DNA of 11,930 nt from Planctomycetota bacterium (GTDB lineage: Bacteria; Planctomycetota; Phycisphaerae; WQYP01): NCBI GenBank assembly GCA_021828935.1, contig JAJZCU010000024.1:1-11930 (forward strand), written 5' to 3'. The position numbers were made by a program, and so were the translations under genes. Shown piece by piece: positions 5,529-11,930 of this stretch; position 1 is the first letter of the stretch; the number at the start of each line of letters is the position of its first letter. The notes under the pieces were generated by a model. That model was given only the letters and a program-made list of their open reading frames with translations, searched no databases and was not told where the DNA came from.

Positions 5529-6686
5529 ATGATGATGGAAACAGCCGCCATTCCCGTTGCCGTTACGGACGCCGTTAACGCCCAAATTTTGGCAGTTTCC
5601 GAGGACCGCATTGCCGGTTTTCAGGAACAGCCGTTCGCGGAAATTGCGCGGCTCAGCGGGCTGGAACTGCCGGTGGTGCAGGAGCGTATCGGGGCGATGT
5701 TGCAGGCCGGGGTGATTCGGCGGGTGCGGCAAACGCTCATGGCCACAAATTTGGCCCAAGGGGCGTTGGTGGCGTGGAATGTGCCGGCGGAAAGGCTCAA
5801 CGCCGCCTTCGATTATATGTTTAACAAAGACCCGTTTTCCGGGCATGTGGTGGTGCGTTCCACCGATGGCGCCACGCCGGGGTCGGTCTACCGTTTGTGG
5901 ACCACGCTAAAGGCGCCGCAGGGGTACAGCCTGCAGAAACATTGTGAAGTATTGGCGCGGCGGACCGGGGCGAAGAGTTTTCGAATTATGCCGGCCCGGC
6001 GGCTTTTTGCCCTGGGCGTGGGCCACATGCGCCGGCGCGACCTGCCAATAGGCAGCAATGCCGATGTGCCGGCGGAGGTTATCGACACAAACATTGTGCA
6101 GTTGTCTGATATTGAATGGAAAGTGCTCACGGCGTTGAAGCGGGAGTTGACCGTTTCTGAAATCAACGCGCATTTATGGGAAGGCCGCGCGGCGGAAGCG
6201 GGCGTTGATTTAGCAACATTTTGCCGGGTGGCGCAGGATCTCAATGCCCGGAAAGTCATTGGGCGGTTCTCCACGTTTTTGGAACATGTTAAACCGTTGA
6301 CAGGCGGCGAGCGCGTGACGCGGTTTAATGCGCTGTTTCACTGGGCCGTGCCGCCGGGGCGGGAAATTGATGCCGGACGGGAAGTGGGGCGGTTTCATAT
6401 TATGACGCATGCGTATTGGCGTGAAGGGGGCCCGGAATTTGCGAACGTCAACGTGATGGGCGTGGCCCACGGGCTGGACCGCGAGGTATTGCTGCGGCAC
6501 AAGGATGCGATTGATAAACATTTAGCGGAAAGCGGCGTTCCCGTGGCGTATACCAGCGTGTTCTGGGGCGGGCGCAGCGAAATAAAGCCCAGCGAAATCG
6601 CCCCGGATGATTATCGTCGGTGGTGCCGGGAAAATGGCATCGACCCGGAGTCCATGCGCTCCGGGGAAACGTCAGCGGAGGGATAA
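5529..6686 (+). CDS. Fused two-module Lrp/AsnC-fold protein resembling siroheme decarboxylase AhbA/AhbB
   Basis: 385 residues built as a tandem duplication: a winged-helix segment plus an alpha/beta (AsnC-like) domain, twice. Module 1 spans about residues 15-170 (FAEIARLSGLELPVVQERIG helix-turn-helix, then QGALVAWNVPAERL). Module 2 spans about 185-360 (DIEWKVLTALKRELTVSEI, then RFNALFHWAVPPG). The order of elements in module 2, NAxxxWxVP, then His294-x-Tyr296-x-Arg298, then MGVAHG and SVFWGGRSEIKPSEI, parallels the siroheme decarboxylases, where HxYRR-type and HG motifs lie near the substrate. Those enzymes (AhbA with AhbB) convert siroheme to 12,18-didecarboxysiroheme in the alternative haem pathway, and for haem d1 (NirDLGH). 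Module 1 is more divergent (GHVVVRSTDG). A DNA-binding Lrp-type regulator is the main alternative. No other haem gene lies nearby. Several stacked ATGs follow a strong ribosome-binding site; the first is chosen. Confidence 0.7.
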   Translation: MMMETAAIPVAVTDAVNAQILAVSEDRIAGFQEQPFAEIARLSGLELPVVQERIGAMLQAGVIRRVRQTLMATNLAQGALVAWNVPAERLNAAFDYMFNKDPFSGHVVVRSTDGATPGSVYRLWTTLKAPQGYSLQKHCEVLARRTGAKSFRIMPARRLFALGVGHMRRRDLPIGSNADVPAEVIDTNIVQLSDIEWKVLTALKRELTVSEINAHLWEGRAAEAGVDLATFCRVAQDLNARKVIGRFSTFLEHVKPLTGGERVTRFNALFHWAVPPGREIDAGREVGRFHIMTHAYWREGGPEFANVNVMGVAHGLDREVLLRHKDAIDKHLAESGVPVAYTSVFWGGRSEIKPSEIAPDDYRRWCRENGIDPESMRSGETSAEG

Positions 6687-6798
6687 GCGCGAAGTTACCC
6701 GCGGCCGACTAGTGAATGCCCATTGGACGCCCGTTGCTTGGCCGGGCTTCTCGGACCGTTTTTCCGCGTGGTTTCACGATGCGCCGCCGGGGCCGTGA

Positions 6799-7212
6799 TT
6801 ACGTGCTGATAATAATTAAATATACCGCAATCGCCACGCCCACCACGGCCAGGCCCACGGCAATGATCACCGGCAGGCCGCCTTTGATGCCCTCGGGCGT
6901 TTCGCCGCGCTTGATTTTGGCCATGAATTTTCCGTGGCGATAGGCGGCGGCAATGTTCACCAACACGCCGATGAGCACCACGGCCACGCCAATGTACATC
7001 GACGCGCTGGTGCCCTGCTTGCCATGCATGTGCATGCCGCGAATCTGCGAAAGCTTGCGTAAAAACAGGCCAAAACGGGCGATGACAAATCCAAAGCCCA
7101 TCAGGGCCAGGCCGGTGCGTATCCAAGCCAGAACGGTGCGTTCGGCGGCGAACACGGTGCGCACGTCCGGGGGTTTTTTCTCCGGCGGCGGGCTTGGGGC
7201 GTCGTTGGGCAT
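6799..7212 (-). CDS. DUF202 (YidH-like) small membrane protein
   Basis: 137 residues. After a Pro/Lys-rich cytoplasmic leader, the segment RTVFAAERTVLAWIRTGLAL followed by MGFGFVIARFGLF is the diagnostic start of the DUF202/YidH family. This family has three membrane helices and no established biochemical role. Two more hydrophobic segments follow: ASMYIGVAVVLIGVLVNIAAA, and the C-terminal VIIAVGLAVVGVAIAVYLIII, which ends at the stop. A His/Met-containing loop (GMHMHGKQG) lies between helices 1 and 2. The open frame extends 44 codons further upstream, but the ATG at 7212-7210 is chosen because AGGAA sits 8 nt before it and the family sequence begins soon after. It converges with the siroheme-decarboxylase-like gene and diverges from the zinc-ribbon gene, so it is probably transcribed alone. 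Confidence 0.85.
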   Translation of the reverse strand: MPNDAPSPPPEKKPPDVRTVFAAERTVLAWIRTGLALMGFGFVIARFGLFLRKLSQIRGMHMHGKQGTSASMYIGVAVVLIGVLVNIAAAYRHGKFMAKIKRGETPEGIKGGLPVIIAVGLAVVGVAIAVYLIIIST

Positions 7213-7220
7213 AGGGCGTG

Positions 7221-7225
7221 TTCCT
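7221..7225 (-). promoter_or_regulatory. Ribosome-binding site of the DUF202 gene
   Basis: The minus strand reads AGGAA, 8 nt, then ATG at 7212-7210. It fixes the start 44 codons inside the longest open frame. Confidence 0.6.
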
Positions 7226-7324
7226 AAATGTGGCACGTTCTCGTTGGCGCGGTATTGTACCGGCGGAAGCCCGTTCCCGCGCCGCACCCGCACGATGCGT
7301 CCGTGGCTGTTTGGGCTGGCGCCA

Positions 7325-7354
7325 CTGGCACGGCCGCGCGACACCTGCTAGACT
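7325..7354 (+). promoter_or_regulatory. Candidate promoter of the zinc-ribbon gene (extended -10)
   Basis: CTGGCA (7325-7330), 18 nt, then TAGACT (7349-7354), preceded by TG plus one base (TGCTAGACT, an extended -10). The transcription start would be near 7361, leaving a short leader with GAAGAGGG 6 nt before the ATG. It may drive the zinc-ribbon, RNase H and lepA genes together. Confidence 0.45.
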
Positions 7355-7379
7355 GCAATTTTCCTGAAGAGGGTTTCGC

Positions 7380-8153
7380 ATGGCGACCTTGGTGACATTA
7401 CCGGCGCTGGTTTTACTGTATCAGACGGATCGCGACCTGCACACACTGGAACAGGCGCTGGAAAAAGCGCAGCGGCAGGCGGCTGCGCAGAAGCAGAAGA
7501 TTCAGCAGCTTTCCGCGGCCACGCACGCGCAGGAAGACCAAACGCGCCATGTGCAGGCCCAGATGTCCGCTCAGGAACTGGACCTGAAAATGCGGCAAGA
7601 GCACATCGAAAAGATGCGCACTTCGCTGAACAACACCAAGACCAACAAGGAATATTCGGCCATCCTGGTGCAAATTTCCGCGGAGAAGGCCGAGGTTAGC
7701 AAAATTGAAGGCGTGGTGTTGGAACAGATGGCCCAGGTGGAAACCGGCCAAAAACAGATCGCCTCTTTACGCCAACAACTCCAGACGGAAGAAGCCCGGC
7801 TGGTTACCATTGAACGCGACAGCAGCGAGCGCGTGGCTGATTTGCAAAGGCAAATTGCCGCGTTGCGCGAACGCCGCAGCGCCGCGGCCAACAACGTGCA
7901 AAAGGATGCCCTGGGCCAGTACGAGCGCGTGCGGCAAAAATACCCGGGCGATGCGTTGGCGCCCGTGGAATATGATGAAAATGATATGGAAAGCGTAAGT
8001 TGCGGCGGTTGCTACATGGGCCTGCAACTGGATGACATTAATCTGCTGCGCAGCCGCAATGAACTGCGGCGTTGCGGTTCCTGCGGCAGAATTTTGTACC
8101 TTCCGGAAATGGCCCCGCAAGAGCACGACGCCGGTGCCAGGCGCGATGACTGA
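7380..8153 (+). CDS. C4-type zinc-ribbon coiled-coil protein (CT398/DUF164-like)
   Basis: 257 residues, cytosolic. Residues about 15-190 form a long coiled-coil hairpin rich in Gln, Glu, Ala and Lys, with the conserved turn segment NNTKTNKEYSAILVQI (84-99) typical of this family. The C-terminal zinc ribbon has Cys208-Gly-Gly-Cys211 and Cys232-Gly-Ser-Cys235, followed by RILYLPE. All four metal ligands are present. The best-known relative is chlamydial CT398 (CdsZ), reported to interact with secretion and sigma-54 components; in most bacteria the role is unknown, and nucleic-acid binding or an adaptor function has been proposed. The gene starts an apparent co-directional run with RNase HI and lepA. 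The zinc-ribbon plus RNase H neighbourhood also occurs in other phyla, such as actinobacteria, which suggests a shared nucleic-acid-related task. The start is supported by GAAGAGGG 6 nt upstream. Confidence 0.85.
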   Translation: MATLVTLPALVLLYQTDRDLHTLEQALEKAQRQAAAQKQKIQQLSAATHAQEDQTRHVQAQMSAQELDLKMRQEHIEKMRTSLNNTKTNKEYSAILVQISAEKAEVSKIEGVVLEQMAQVETGQKQIASLRQQLQTEEARLVTIERDSSERVADLQRQIAALRERRSAAANNVQKDALGQYERVRQKYPGDALAPVEYDENDMESVSCGGCYMGLQLDDINLLRSRNELRRCGSCGRILYLPEMAPQEHDAGARRDD

Positions 8154-8258
8154 ATTACCAAGCCGGCCGTAGCGGTGACTGCGGAAATACAGGGCGAATA
8201 CAACGATTGGAAAAGGCACAAAGACCGCGGCGTATCTGACAATAGAAAAGTGGAAACT

Positions 8259-8780
8259 ATGCATCAAACCAACCAGTCTCGTGGAACGACAACGCCTGCG
8301 GATGGTTCGTCCGCCGCGGCGAATCCGAAGCCGCCAGCGACCGGCCTGCAACTGACCCTGCAATTTGACGGCGGCTCACGCGGAAACCCCGGCCCCGCTG
8401 GCATCGGCGTAACTCTGACCGCCGCCGACAATGAGGTGGTGTATGAACTGGGCGATTCTCTGGGTAGCTGCACCAACAATGTCGCTGAGTACACCGCGCT
8501 GGTCCGCGGTTTGAAGGCCGCCTTGGCGATGGGCGCCAAGCACGTCATTGTGCGGGCCGATAGCGAATTGGTGGTGCGGCAGATGCGCGGCATTTACCGC
8601 GTGAAAAGCCCCGACTTAAAGCCGCTGTACCAGGAAGCCTGTGCGTTGGTGCAGGCCATTGGACAGGTCGAATTCAACCATGTGTACCGCATGAACAATG
8701 CCCGGGCCGACGCCCTGGCCAACGCCGCCATGGACGCCCGCGCCAAGGTTGAACCCATGGGTCCGCCACAGAAGAAATAA
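8259..8780 (+). CDS. rnhA: Ribonuclease HI family protein
   Basis: 173 residues. RNase HI cleaves the RNA strand of RNA-DNA hybrids such as R-loops and Okazaki primers, in the cytoplasm, with two metal ions. The four carboxylates are all in place: Asp37 in LQFDGGSRGNPGPAG, Glu77 in NNVAEYTALVRGL, Asp101 in VRADSELVVRQM, and Asp151 in NNARADALAN. This points to an active enzyme of the compact bacterial/archaeal RNase HI type that lacks the basic protrusion of the Escherichia coli enzyme. Residues 1-30 are a Pro/Ser/Thr-rich, probably disordered leader. A GTG at 8175 would add 28 residues without family similarity; the ATG at 8259, with a weak GTGGA before it, is preferred. It lies 105 nt after the zinc-ribbon gene and 39 nt before lepA, in an apparent operon. 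Confidence 0.9.
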   Translation: MHQTNQSRGTTTPADGSSAAANPKPPATGLQLTLQFDGGSRGNPGPAGIGVTLTAADNEVVYELGDSLGSCTNNVAEYTALVRGLKAALAMGAKHVIVRADSELVVRQMRGIYRVKSPDLKPLYQEACALVQAIGQVEFNHVYRMNNARADALANAAMDARAKVEPMGPPQKK

Positions 8781-8786
8781 ACCCCG

Positions 8787-8800
8787 CCCGGTAAGCCGGG
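8787..8800 (+). other. Small hairpin in the rnhA-lepA spacer
   Basis: CCCGG (8787-8791) and CCGGG (8796-8800) pair around a TAAG loop, with a possible G-T pair outside. It sits just upstream of the AAAGG ribosome-binding site of lepA (8803-8807). There is no T-tract, so it is not a terminator; a role in mRNA processing or translation is only a guess. Confidence 0.3.
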
Positions 8801-8819
8801 TCAAAGGTAAAAAGCAAGC

Positions 8820-10607
8820 ATGGAAATTCGTAACTTTTGTATTATCGCCCATATCGACCATGGCAAATCGACTCTGGCGGACCGCATTCTTGAACATTCT
8901 GGCGCCATTACAGCCCGCGAAATGCAGGCCCAGTTTCTGGATGACATGGATCTGGAACGCGAGCGCGGCATTACCATCAAGGCCAGCGCCGTCACGGTGC
9001 CGTACACCCTGGACGGCGTGGATTACATGTTAAATCTTATTGATACGCCGGGCCATGTGGACTTTCATTATGAAGTGGCCAAGGCCCTGCAGGCATGCGA
9101 AGGCGCCCTGTTGGTGGTGGACGCCACGCAGGGGGTGCAGGCGCAAACTGTGGCCAATGCCTATGCCGCCATCGACGTGGGCCTGGACATGATTCCCGTG
9201 ATTAACAAAATTGATCTGCCCAGCGCCCGGGCGGATGAAGTGGCCGAGGAAATGGAACAGGTGCTGGGCATTGACGGCCTGACGGCGGTGCATATTTCCG
9301 CCAAAACCGGGATTGGCATCGCGGAGCTTTTTCGCGCCATTTGTACGCGGCTGCCGGGACCCAAGGGAGATCCCGCCGCGCCACTGCAAGCCCTTATTTT
9401 TGACAGCAAATACGACGAATACCGCGGCGTGGTGGTCTACATCCGCGTGATTAACGGAACATTAAAGCCGGGCCAGAAAATCCGCATGATGGGGCAGGCC
9501 CGCATTTATCAAATAACCGCCCTGGGAAAATTCGCCCCGCGCGCCATTGCCGTGCAGGGCCTGGCCGCCGGCGAAGTGGGCTTTGTGGTGGCCAATATCA
9601 AGGCCTTGGGCGACGTGACCATTGGCGATACGGTAACCGACGCCATCAACCCCGCCGCCGCCCCGCTGCCGGGCTATCGGCCGCCCAAGCAAATGGTTTT
9701 TTGTGATTTTTATCCCGGCCCGGATACCGAATACACGCAACTGCGCGATGCCCTGGAAAAGCTGCGGCTCAATGATTCATCGTTCACCTTTGAACCGGAA
9801 ACGTCCGACGCGCTGGGCTTCGGTTTCCGCTGCGGCTTTCTGGGCCTGCTGCACATGGAAATTGTGCAGGAACGCCTGGAGCGCGAACAAAAAGTGCAGG
9901 TGGTGCAAACCGCGCCAACCGTGCCCTACGAAGTGGTGATGAATGACGGCACGGTGAAAACCATTGATAGCGCTTCGGAACTGCCCGACCCCAGCAAACT
10001 CAAGGAAATCCGCGAGCCCATGATCCGCGCCAGCATCATTGTGCCGGCCGAAAATATCGGCGACGTCACGCAGCTTTGCCAGGACCGGCGCGGCATTTTT
10101 GGCAAAACTGAATACATCGGCCCGCGCCGCGTGATCATGGAATATCAGTTGCCGCTGGCCGAGGTTATTTTTGACTTCTTTGATAAACTTAAAACCGTCA
10201 CCCGCGGCTACGGCACCCTGGATTACGACCTGCTGGGTTTCCACGCCGAAGACCTGGTAAAAATGGATATTTTGGTAAACGGCGAACCGGTGGACGCCCT
10301 GAGCCTGATCGTTCACCGCGCCAAGGCCGAAAGCCGCGGCCGCGCGATCATCCGCCGCTTAAAACAGGAAATCAGCCGGCACCTGTTTGAAGTGCCGCTG
10401 CAAGCCGCGATCGGCTCCCGCGTGATCGCCCGGGAAACCATCAGCGCCATGCGGAAAAACGTGACCGCCAAGTGCTACGGCGGCGACGTGAGCCGCAAGC
10501 GTAAATTGTTGGAAAAACAGAAAGAGGGCAAAAAGCGCATGAAGCAGGTGGGGCGCGTGGAAATCCCGCAAGAGGCCTTCATGGCCGTATTGGAGCCGGG
10601 GGAATAA
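8820..10607 (+). CDS. lepA: Translation elongation factor 4 (LepA, EF4)
   Basis: 595 residues, the normal length of LepA. This ribosome-associated GTPase acts in translation, with proposed roles in back-translocation or in 30S biogenesis and initiation fidelity. G motifs: AHIDHGKST (10-18, G1), RGITIKA (49-55, G2), DTPGH (75-79, G3, with the catalytic-type His79), NKID (129-132, G4) and an SAKTG G5. EF-G-like domains II, III and V follow; [20 protein letters not shown] in the middle is characteristic. The unique C-terminal domain is intact: [20 protein letters not shown], then [19 protein letters not shown]. The start has AAAGG 12 nt upstream and leads directly into the canonical [13 protein letters not shown]. 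It is the last gene of the zinc-ribbon/RNase H run and is followed by a 263 bp spacer before a convergent gene. Confidence 0.97.
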   Translation: MEIRNFCIIAHIDHGKSTLADRILEHSGAITAREMQAQFLDDMDLERERGITIKASAVTVPYTLDGVDYMLNLIDTPGHVDFHYEVAKALQACEGALLVVDATQGVQAQTVANAYAAIDVGLDMIPVINKIDLPSARADEVAEEMEQVLGIDGLTAVHISAKTGIGIAELFRAICTRLPGPKGDPAAPLQALIFDSKYDEYRGVVVYIRVINGTLKPGQKIRMMGQARIYQITALGKFAPRAIAVQGLAAGEVGFVVANIKALGDVTIGDTVTDAINPAAAPLPGYRPPKQMVFCDFYPGPDTEYTQLRDALEKLRLNDSSFTFEPETSDALGFGFRCGFLGLLHMEIVQERLEREQKVQVVQTAPTVPYEVVMNDGTVKTIDSASELPDPSKLKEIREPMIRASIIVPAENIGDVTQLCQDRRGIFGKTEYIGPRRVIMEYQLPLAEVIFDFFDKLKTVTRGYGTLDYDLLGFHAEDLVKMDILVNGEPVDALSLIVHRAKAESRGRAIIRRLKQEISRHLFEVPLQAAIGSRVIARETISAMRKNVTAKCYGGDVSRKRKLLEKQKEGKKRMKQVGRVEIPQEAFMAVLEPGE

Positions 10608-10870
10608 CCGGCGCCGCGGGGCGGGCCATATAGATGCATGCGTTTATTTCTGTGAAGCTGAGGCTCCTGGGCTGTATCTACGCTCCGCGCGGCCCGGTCC
10701 GCATAAATTTCGGCCGCAGGAAGCGGCTAATCATTGAGATTGACAAGACAATGAGTTCCAAAAAACCGGTTTATTATGGATGAAAAATAAAAAATCTGAG
10801 AAAAACGCCTGACATTCGGCACAGACGCTTTCGGCTCTGAGTTCGCGATGCGCTCAAATCGCGCCGTCTC
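10608..10870. other. Convergent spacer between lepA and the tail-anchored protein gene
   Basis: No gene is seen. Three GC segments could pair in alternative ways (GCGGCC at 10689, GGCCGC at 10712, GCGGCT at 10723), and the stem GCCGC-AGGAA-GCGGC (10713-10727) has no T-tract. An inverted repeat CGCGAT/ATCGCG (10844-10849 and 10858-10863) lies just after the minus-strand gene. On the minus strand T-rich tracts follow further on (about 10782-10805), so termination probably happens here, but no clean intrinsic terminator can be drawn. Confidence 0.35.
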
Positions 10871-11578
10871 TTACCGCCCCAGCATCACCACGAAGACGCA
10901 TGCCACGGCCAGGATCGAAAACACGAAGGCCGCCACCAGCATCCAGCCGTTGCGCTGGCGCGATTTTTCCACCCATTCCTGCATCTGTACGGCCGAAGCG
11001 GCGTAGCTGTCGCGCACCTGTTGCAGGCATTCCACGGCATGGTTGTTGGCCACTTGCAGGCGGTCGATCATCATGGAAAACCGGTTGAACGATTCCACGA
11101 GTTGGCGGTCGATTTCATTGCTGGTTTCCAGTTGGTCCTGGATGTTCTGCATGGCGTCGTTGTGTTCTTTGCCGGAAGTGCCCAGCGTGTTGAGCGTTTC
11201 ACTGAGTTGCCGTTGTTGTTCAACATGCAGCGCCAGGCGGTCGTTGATGACCTTGAGCATCTCGCTTTGCATTTTGCTGGTTTGAGGCAGCGTTTCCACG
11301 GCATGGGGCAGCGTGCTTAAGCGGGCCAGCAATTCTTCCTGGCGCTTGGCCTGACCATCGAGCGCGGAGCGCAGGGCCTGCACGGTTTCCAGAAGCGAAT
11401 CGTAACTCTGTTGCAATTTATAGGTGCCGCTTTCTGGAATCATGCCGCCGGGGCCAACGCGCCGCAGGACGGCGGGGTTGCCATCGGTGCCGGTGGCGGA
11501 CTGTTCGTAGGATTCGAAGTCAATAAAGGACGGCTCGGCGCCGCGTACGATGCGTTTGAGTTTCTGGACCATTCCCAT
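10871..11578 (-). CDS. Tail-anchored coiled-coil membrane protein of unknown function
   Basis: 235 residues; no family recognised. It has a short basic N-terminus (VQKLKRIVRG), a flexible segment (about 14-52), then a long, probably helical and coiled-coil region (about 53-205) rich in Gln, Glu, Leu and Ser, as in LPHAVETLPQTSKMQSEML and EHNDAMQNIQDQLETSNEID. A single hydrophobic segment (about 211-232) stands at the very C-terminus after KSRQRN, with two or three residues beyond it. This is the layout of a tail-anchored protein with the coiled coil in the cytosol. The pattern recalls the signalling helices of chemoreceptors, but no conserved hairpin tip is present. The frame is open for 108 codons further upstream, where it would run antisense into the tmRNA; the ATG at 11578-11576 is chosen because AGGA lies 8 nt before it and sequence character changes there. 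It is divergent from ssrA. Confidence 0.7.
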   Translation of the reverse strand: MGMVQKLKRIVRGAEPSFIDFESYEQSATGTDGNPAVLRRVGPGGMIPESGTYKLQQSYDSLLETVQALRSALDGQAKRQEELLARLSTLPHAVETLPQTSKMQSEMLKVINDRLALHVEQQRQLSETLNTLGTSGKEHNDAMQNIQDQLETSNEIDRQLVESFNRFSMMIDRLQVANNHAVECLQQVRDSYAASAVQMQEWVEKSRQRNGWMLVAAFVFSILAVACVFVVMLGR

Positions 11579-11586
11579 GATATCAA

Positions 11587-11590
11587 TCCT
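11587..11590 (-). promoter_or_regulatory. Ribosome-binding site that sets the start of the tail-anchored protein
   Basis: The minus strand reads AGGA, 8 nt, then ATG at 11578-11576. It is the only good site near the point where the translation changes from Arg/Cys/His-rich noise to a coherent helical protein. Confidence 0.6.
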
Positions 11591-11760
11591 GTCTGGCCGG
11601 TCTGGCTTTTTTGGCCGATAATGGCTGCAAAGGCCAGTGCATTGCGGTATTTCGCGGTGATCAAAACGTCGGCCATGCCCTTTTTTCGGGCGGCAGGCGT
11701 GTCTCCGTACAAAATTTAGCGAGCAAAACGCTGGCCAAAGGCGCCGATAGCGGCTATTAT

Positions 11761-11766
11761 TACAAT
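11761..11766 (+). promoter_or_regulatory. Candidate -10 element (TACAAT) of ssrA
   Basis: TACAAT is 5 of 6 to the consensus and lies 31 nt before the predicted mature 5' end of tmRNA. Transcription would start near 11773, giving a short 5' leader for RNase P to remove. No convincing -35 box is seen. Confidence 0.3.
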
Positions 11767-11796
11767 GTTCCGAAAGGAATTCCATTGCCTTTGAAA

Positions 11797-11930
11797 GGGG
11801 GCGACAGGTATCGACCGGACAGAAGTGGCGATACGCAGCATGCCGACCTGCCAAACAAGTCGTAAAACTGAGTGGCAAAAAATCAAATGCTGAGAACTTC
11901 AAGTTCCCAACAACCGCGGGCTTCGGCCTG
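11797..11930 (+). ncRNA. ssrA: tmRNA (ssrA), 5' part, cut by the right edge
   Basis: tmRNA rescues stalled ribosomes with SmpB and adds a degradation tag. The start GGGGGCG plus ACAGGTATCGACCGG matches the 5' acceptor strand and D-loop-like region of tmRNA (compare GGGGCTG...GGATTCGAC in Escherichia coli). GCAGCATGCCGACCTGCC, then GTCGTAAAACTGAGTGGC, correspond to the helix and first pseudoknot region ahead of the tag. The A-rich stretch AAAAAATCAAAT precedes a GCT resume codon at 11889-11891, as AAAGTAAAT precedes GCG in cyanobacterial tmRNAs. The tag read from there is AENFKFPTTAGFGL, open to the last base of the window; the stop, the other pseudoknots and the 3' acceptor half lie outside. 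The resume frame is inferred by analogy; GGC at 11873 in the same frame would give a longer tag beginning GKKSN. Confidence 0.88.

Noticed and set aside
6729..6763. GCCCG/CGGGC hairpin followed by TTTTT between the convergent genes
   Set aside because: The T-run begins 11 nt after a 5-bp stem with a 9-nt loop, too weak and too far for a confident intrinsic terminator.
10763..10772. Palindrome AAACCGGTTT after lepA, considered as an operator or terminator
   Set aside because: It is a single short palindrome in a convergent spacer, with no promoter and no T-tract directly after a stem, so chance is sufficient.
11579..11902. Upstream extension of the tail-anchored protein frame
   Set aside because: It would be antisense to tmRNA, its translation is rich in Arg, Cys, His and Pro, and a good ribosome-binding site marks the internal ATG at 11578.

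Overview
The window (about 60% GC by eye) looks like ordinary chromosome from a free-living Gram-negative-type bacterium. Several traits fit the Planctomycetota (Phycisphaerae-like) or the related Verrucomicrobiota: a TatC with a large periplasmic insertion, a fused two-module siroheme-decarboxylase-like protein, many divergently oriented single genes with long spacers, and few strong Shine-Dalgarno sites. No 16S rRNA or other decisive marker is present, so this assignment is an inference.

Layout, left to right: the 5' part of a PAS-domain sensor gene running off the left edge (minus strand); about 400 bp with no gene; a TlpA/ResA-like exported thioredoxin (minus); a 650 bp divergent spacer with a degenerate CACAGAG-type 9-nt repeat; a 12-TM MFS transporter (plus); a 200 bp spacer with a heptamer repeat array and three hairpins; tatC (plus), followed by a second array of the same heptamer; a fused AhbA/AhbB-like (Lrp/AsnC fold) protein (plus); a convergent small DUF202 membrane protein (minus); a co-directional block of a C4 zinc-ribbon coiled-coil protein, an RNase HI and the translation factor LepA/EF4 (plus); a tail-anchored coiled-coil protein of unknown function (minus); and, divergent from it, the 5' part of the tmRNA gene ssrA, cut by the right edge inside its tag reading frame.

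Themes: translation quality control and nucleic-acid housekeeping dominate the right half (zinc-ribbon protein, RNase H, LepA, tmRNA). Envelope functions dominate the left half (exported thioredoxin, MFS transporter, Tat translocase, DUF202). I see no phage, transposase, CRISPR array, toxin-antitoxin pair or defence system. The best candidates for a second look are the fused siroheme-decarboxylase-like protein, the TatC insertion, the heptamer arrays on both sides of tatC, the unknown tail-anchored protein next to ssrA, and the unusual predicted tmRNA tag. Several gene starts were moved from the longest open frame on the basis of ribosome-binding sites, promoters and family conservation.
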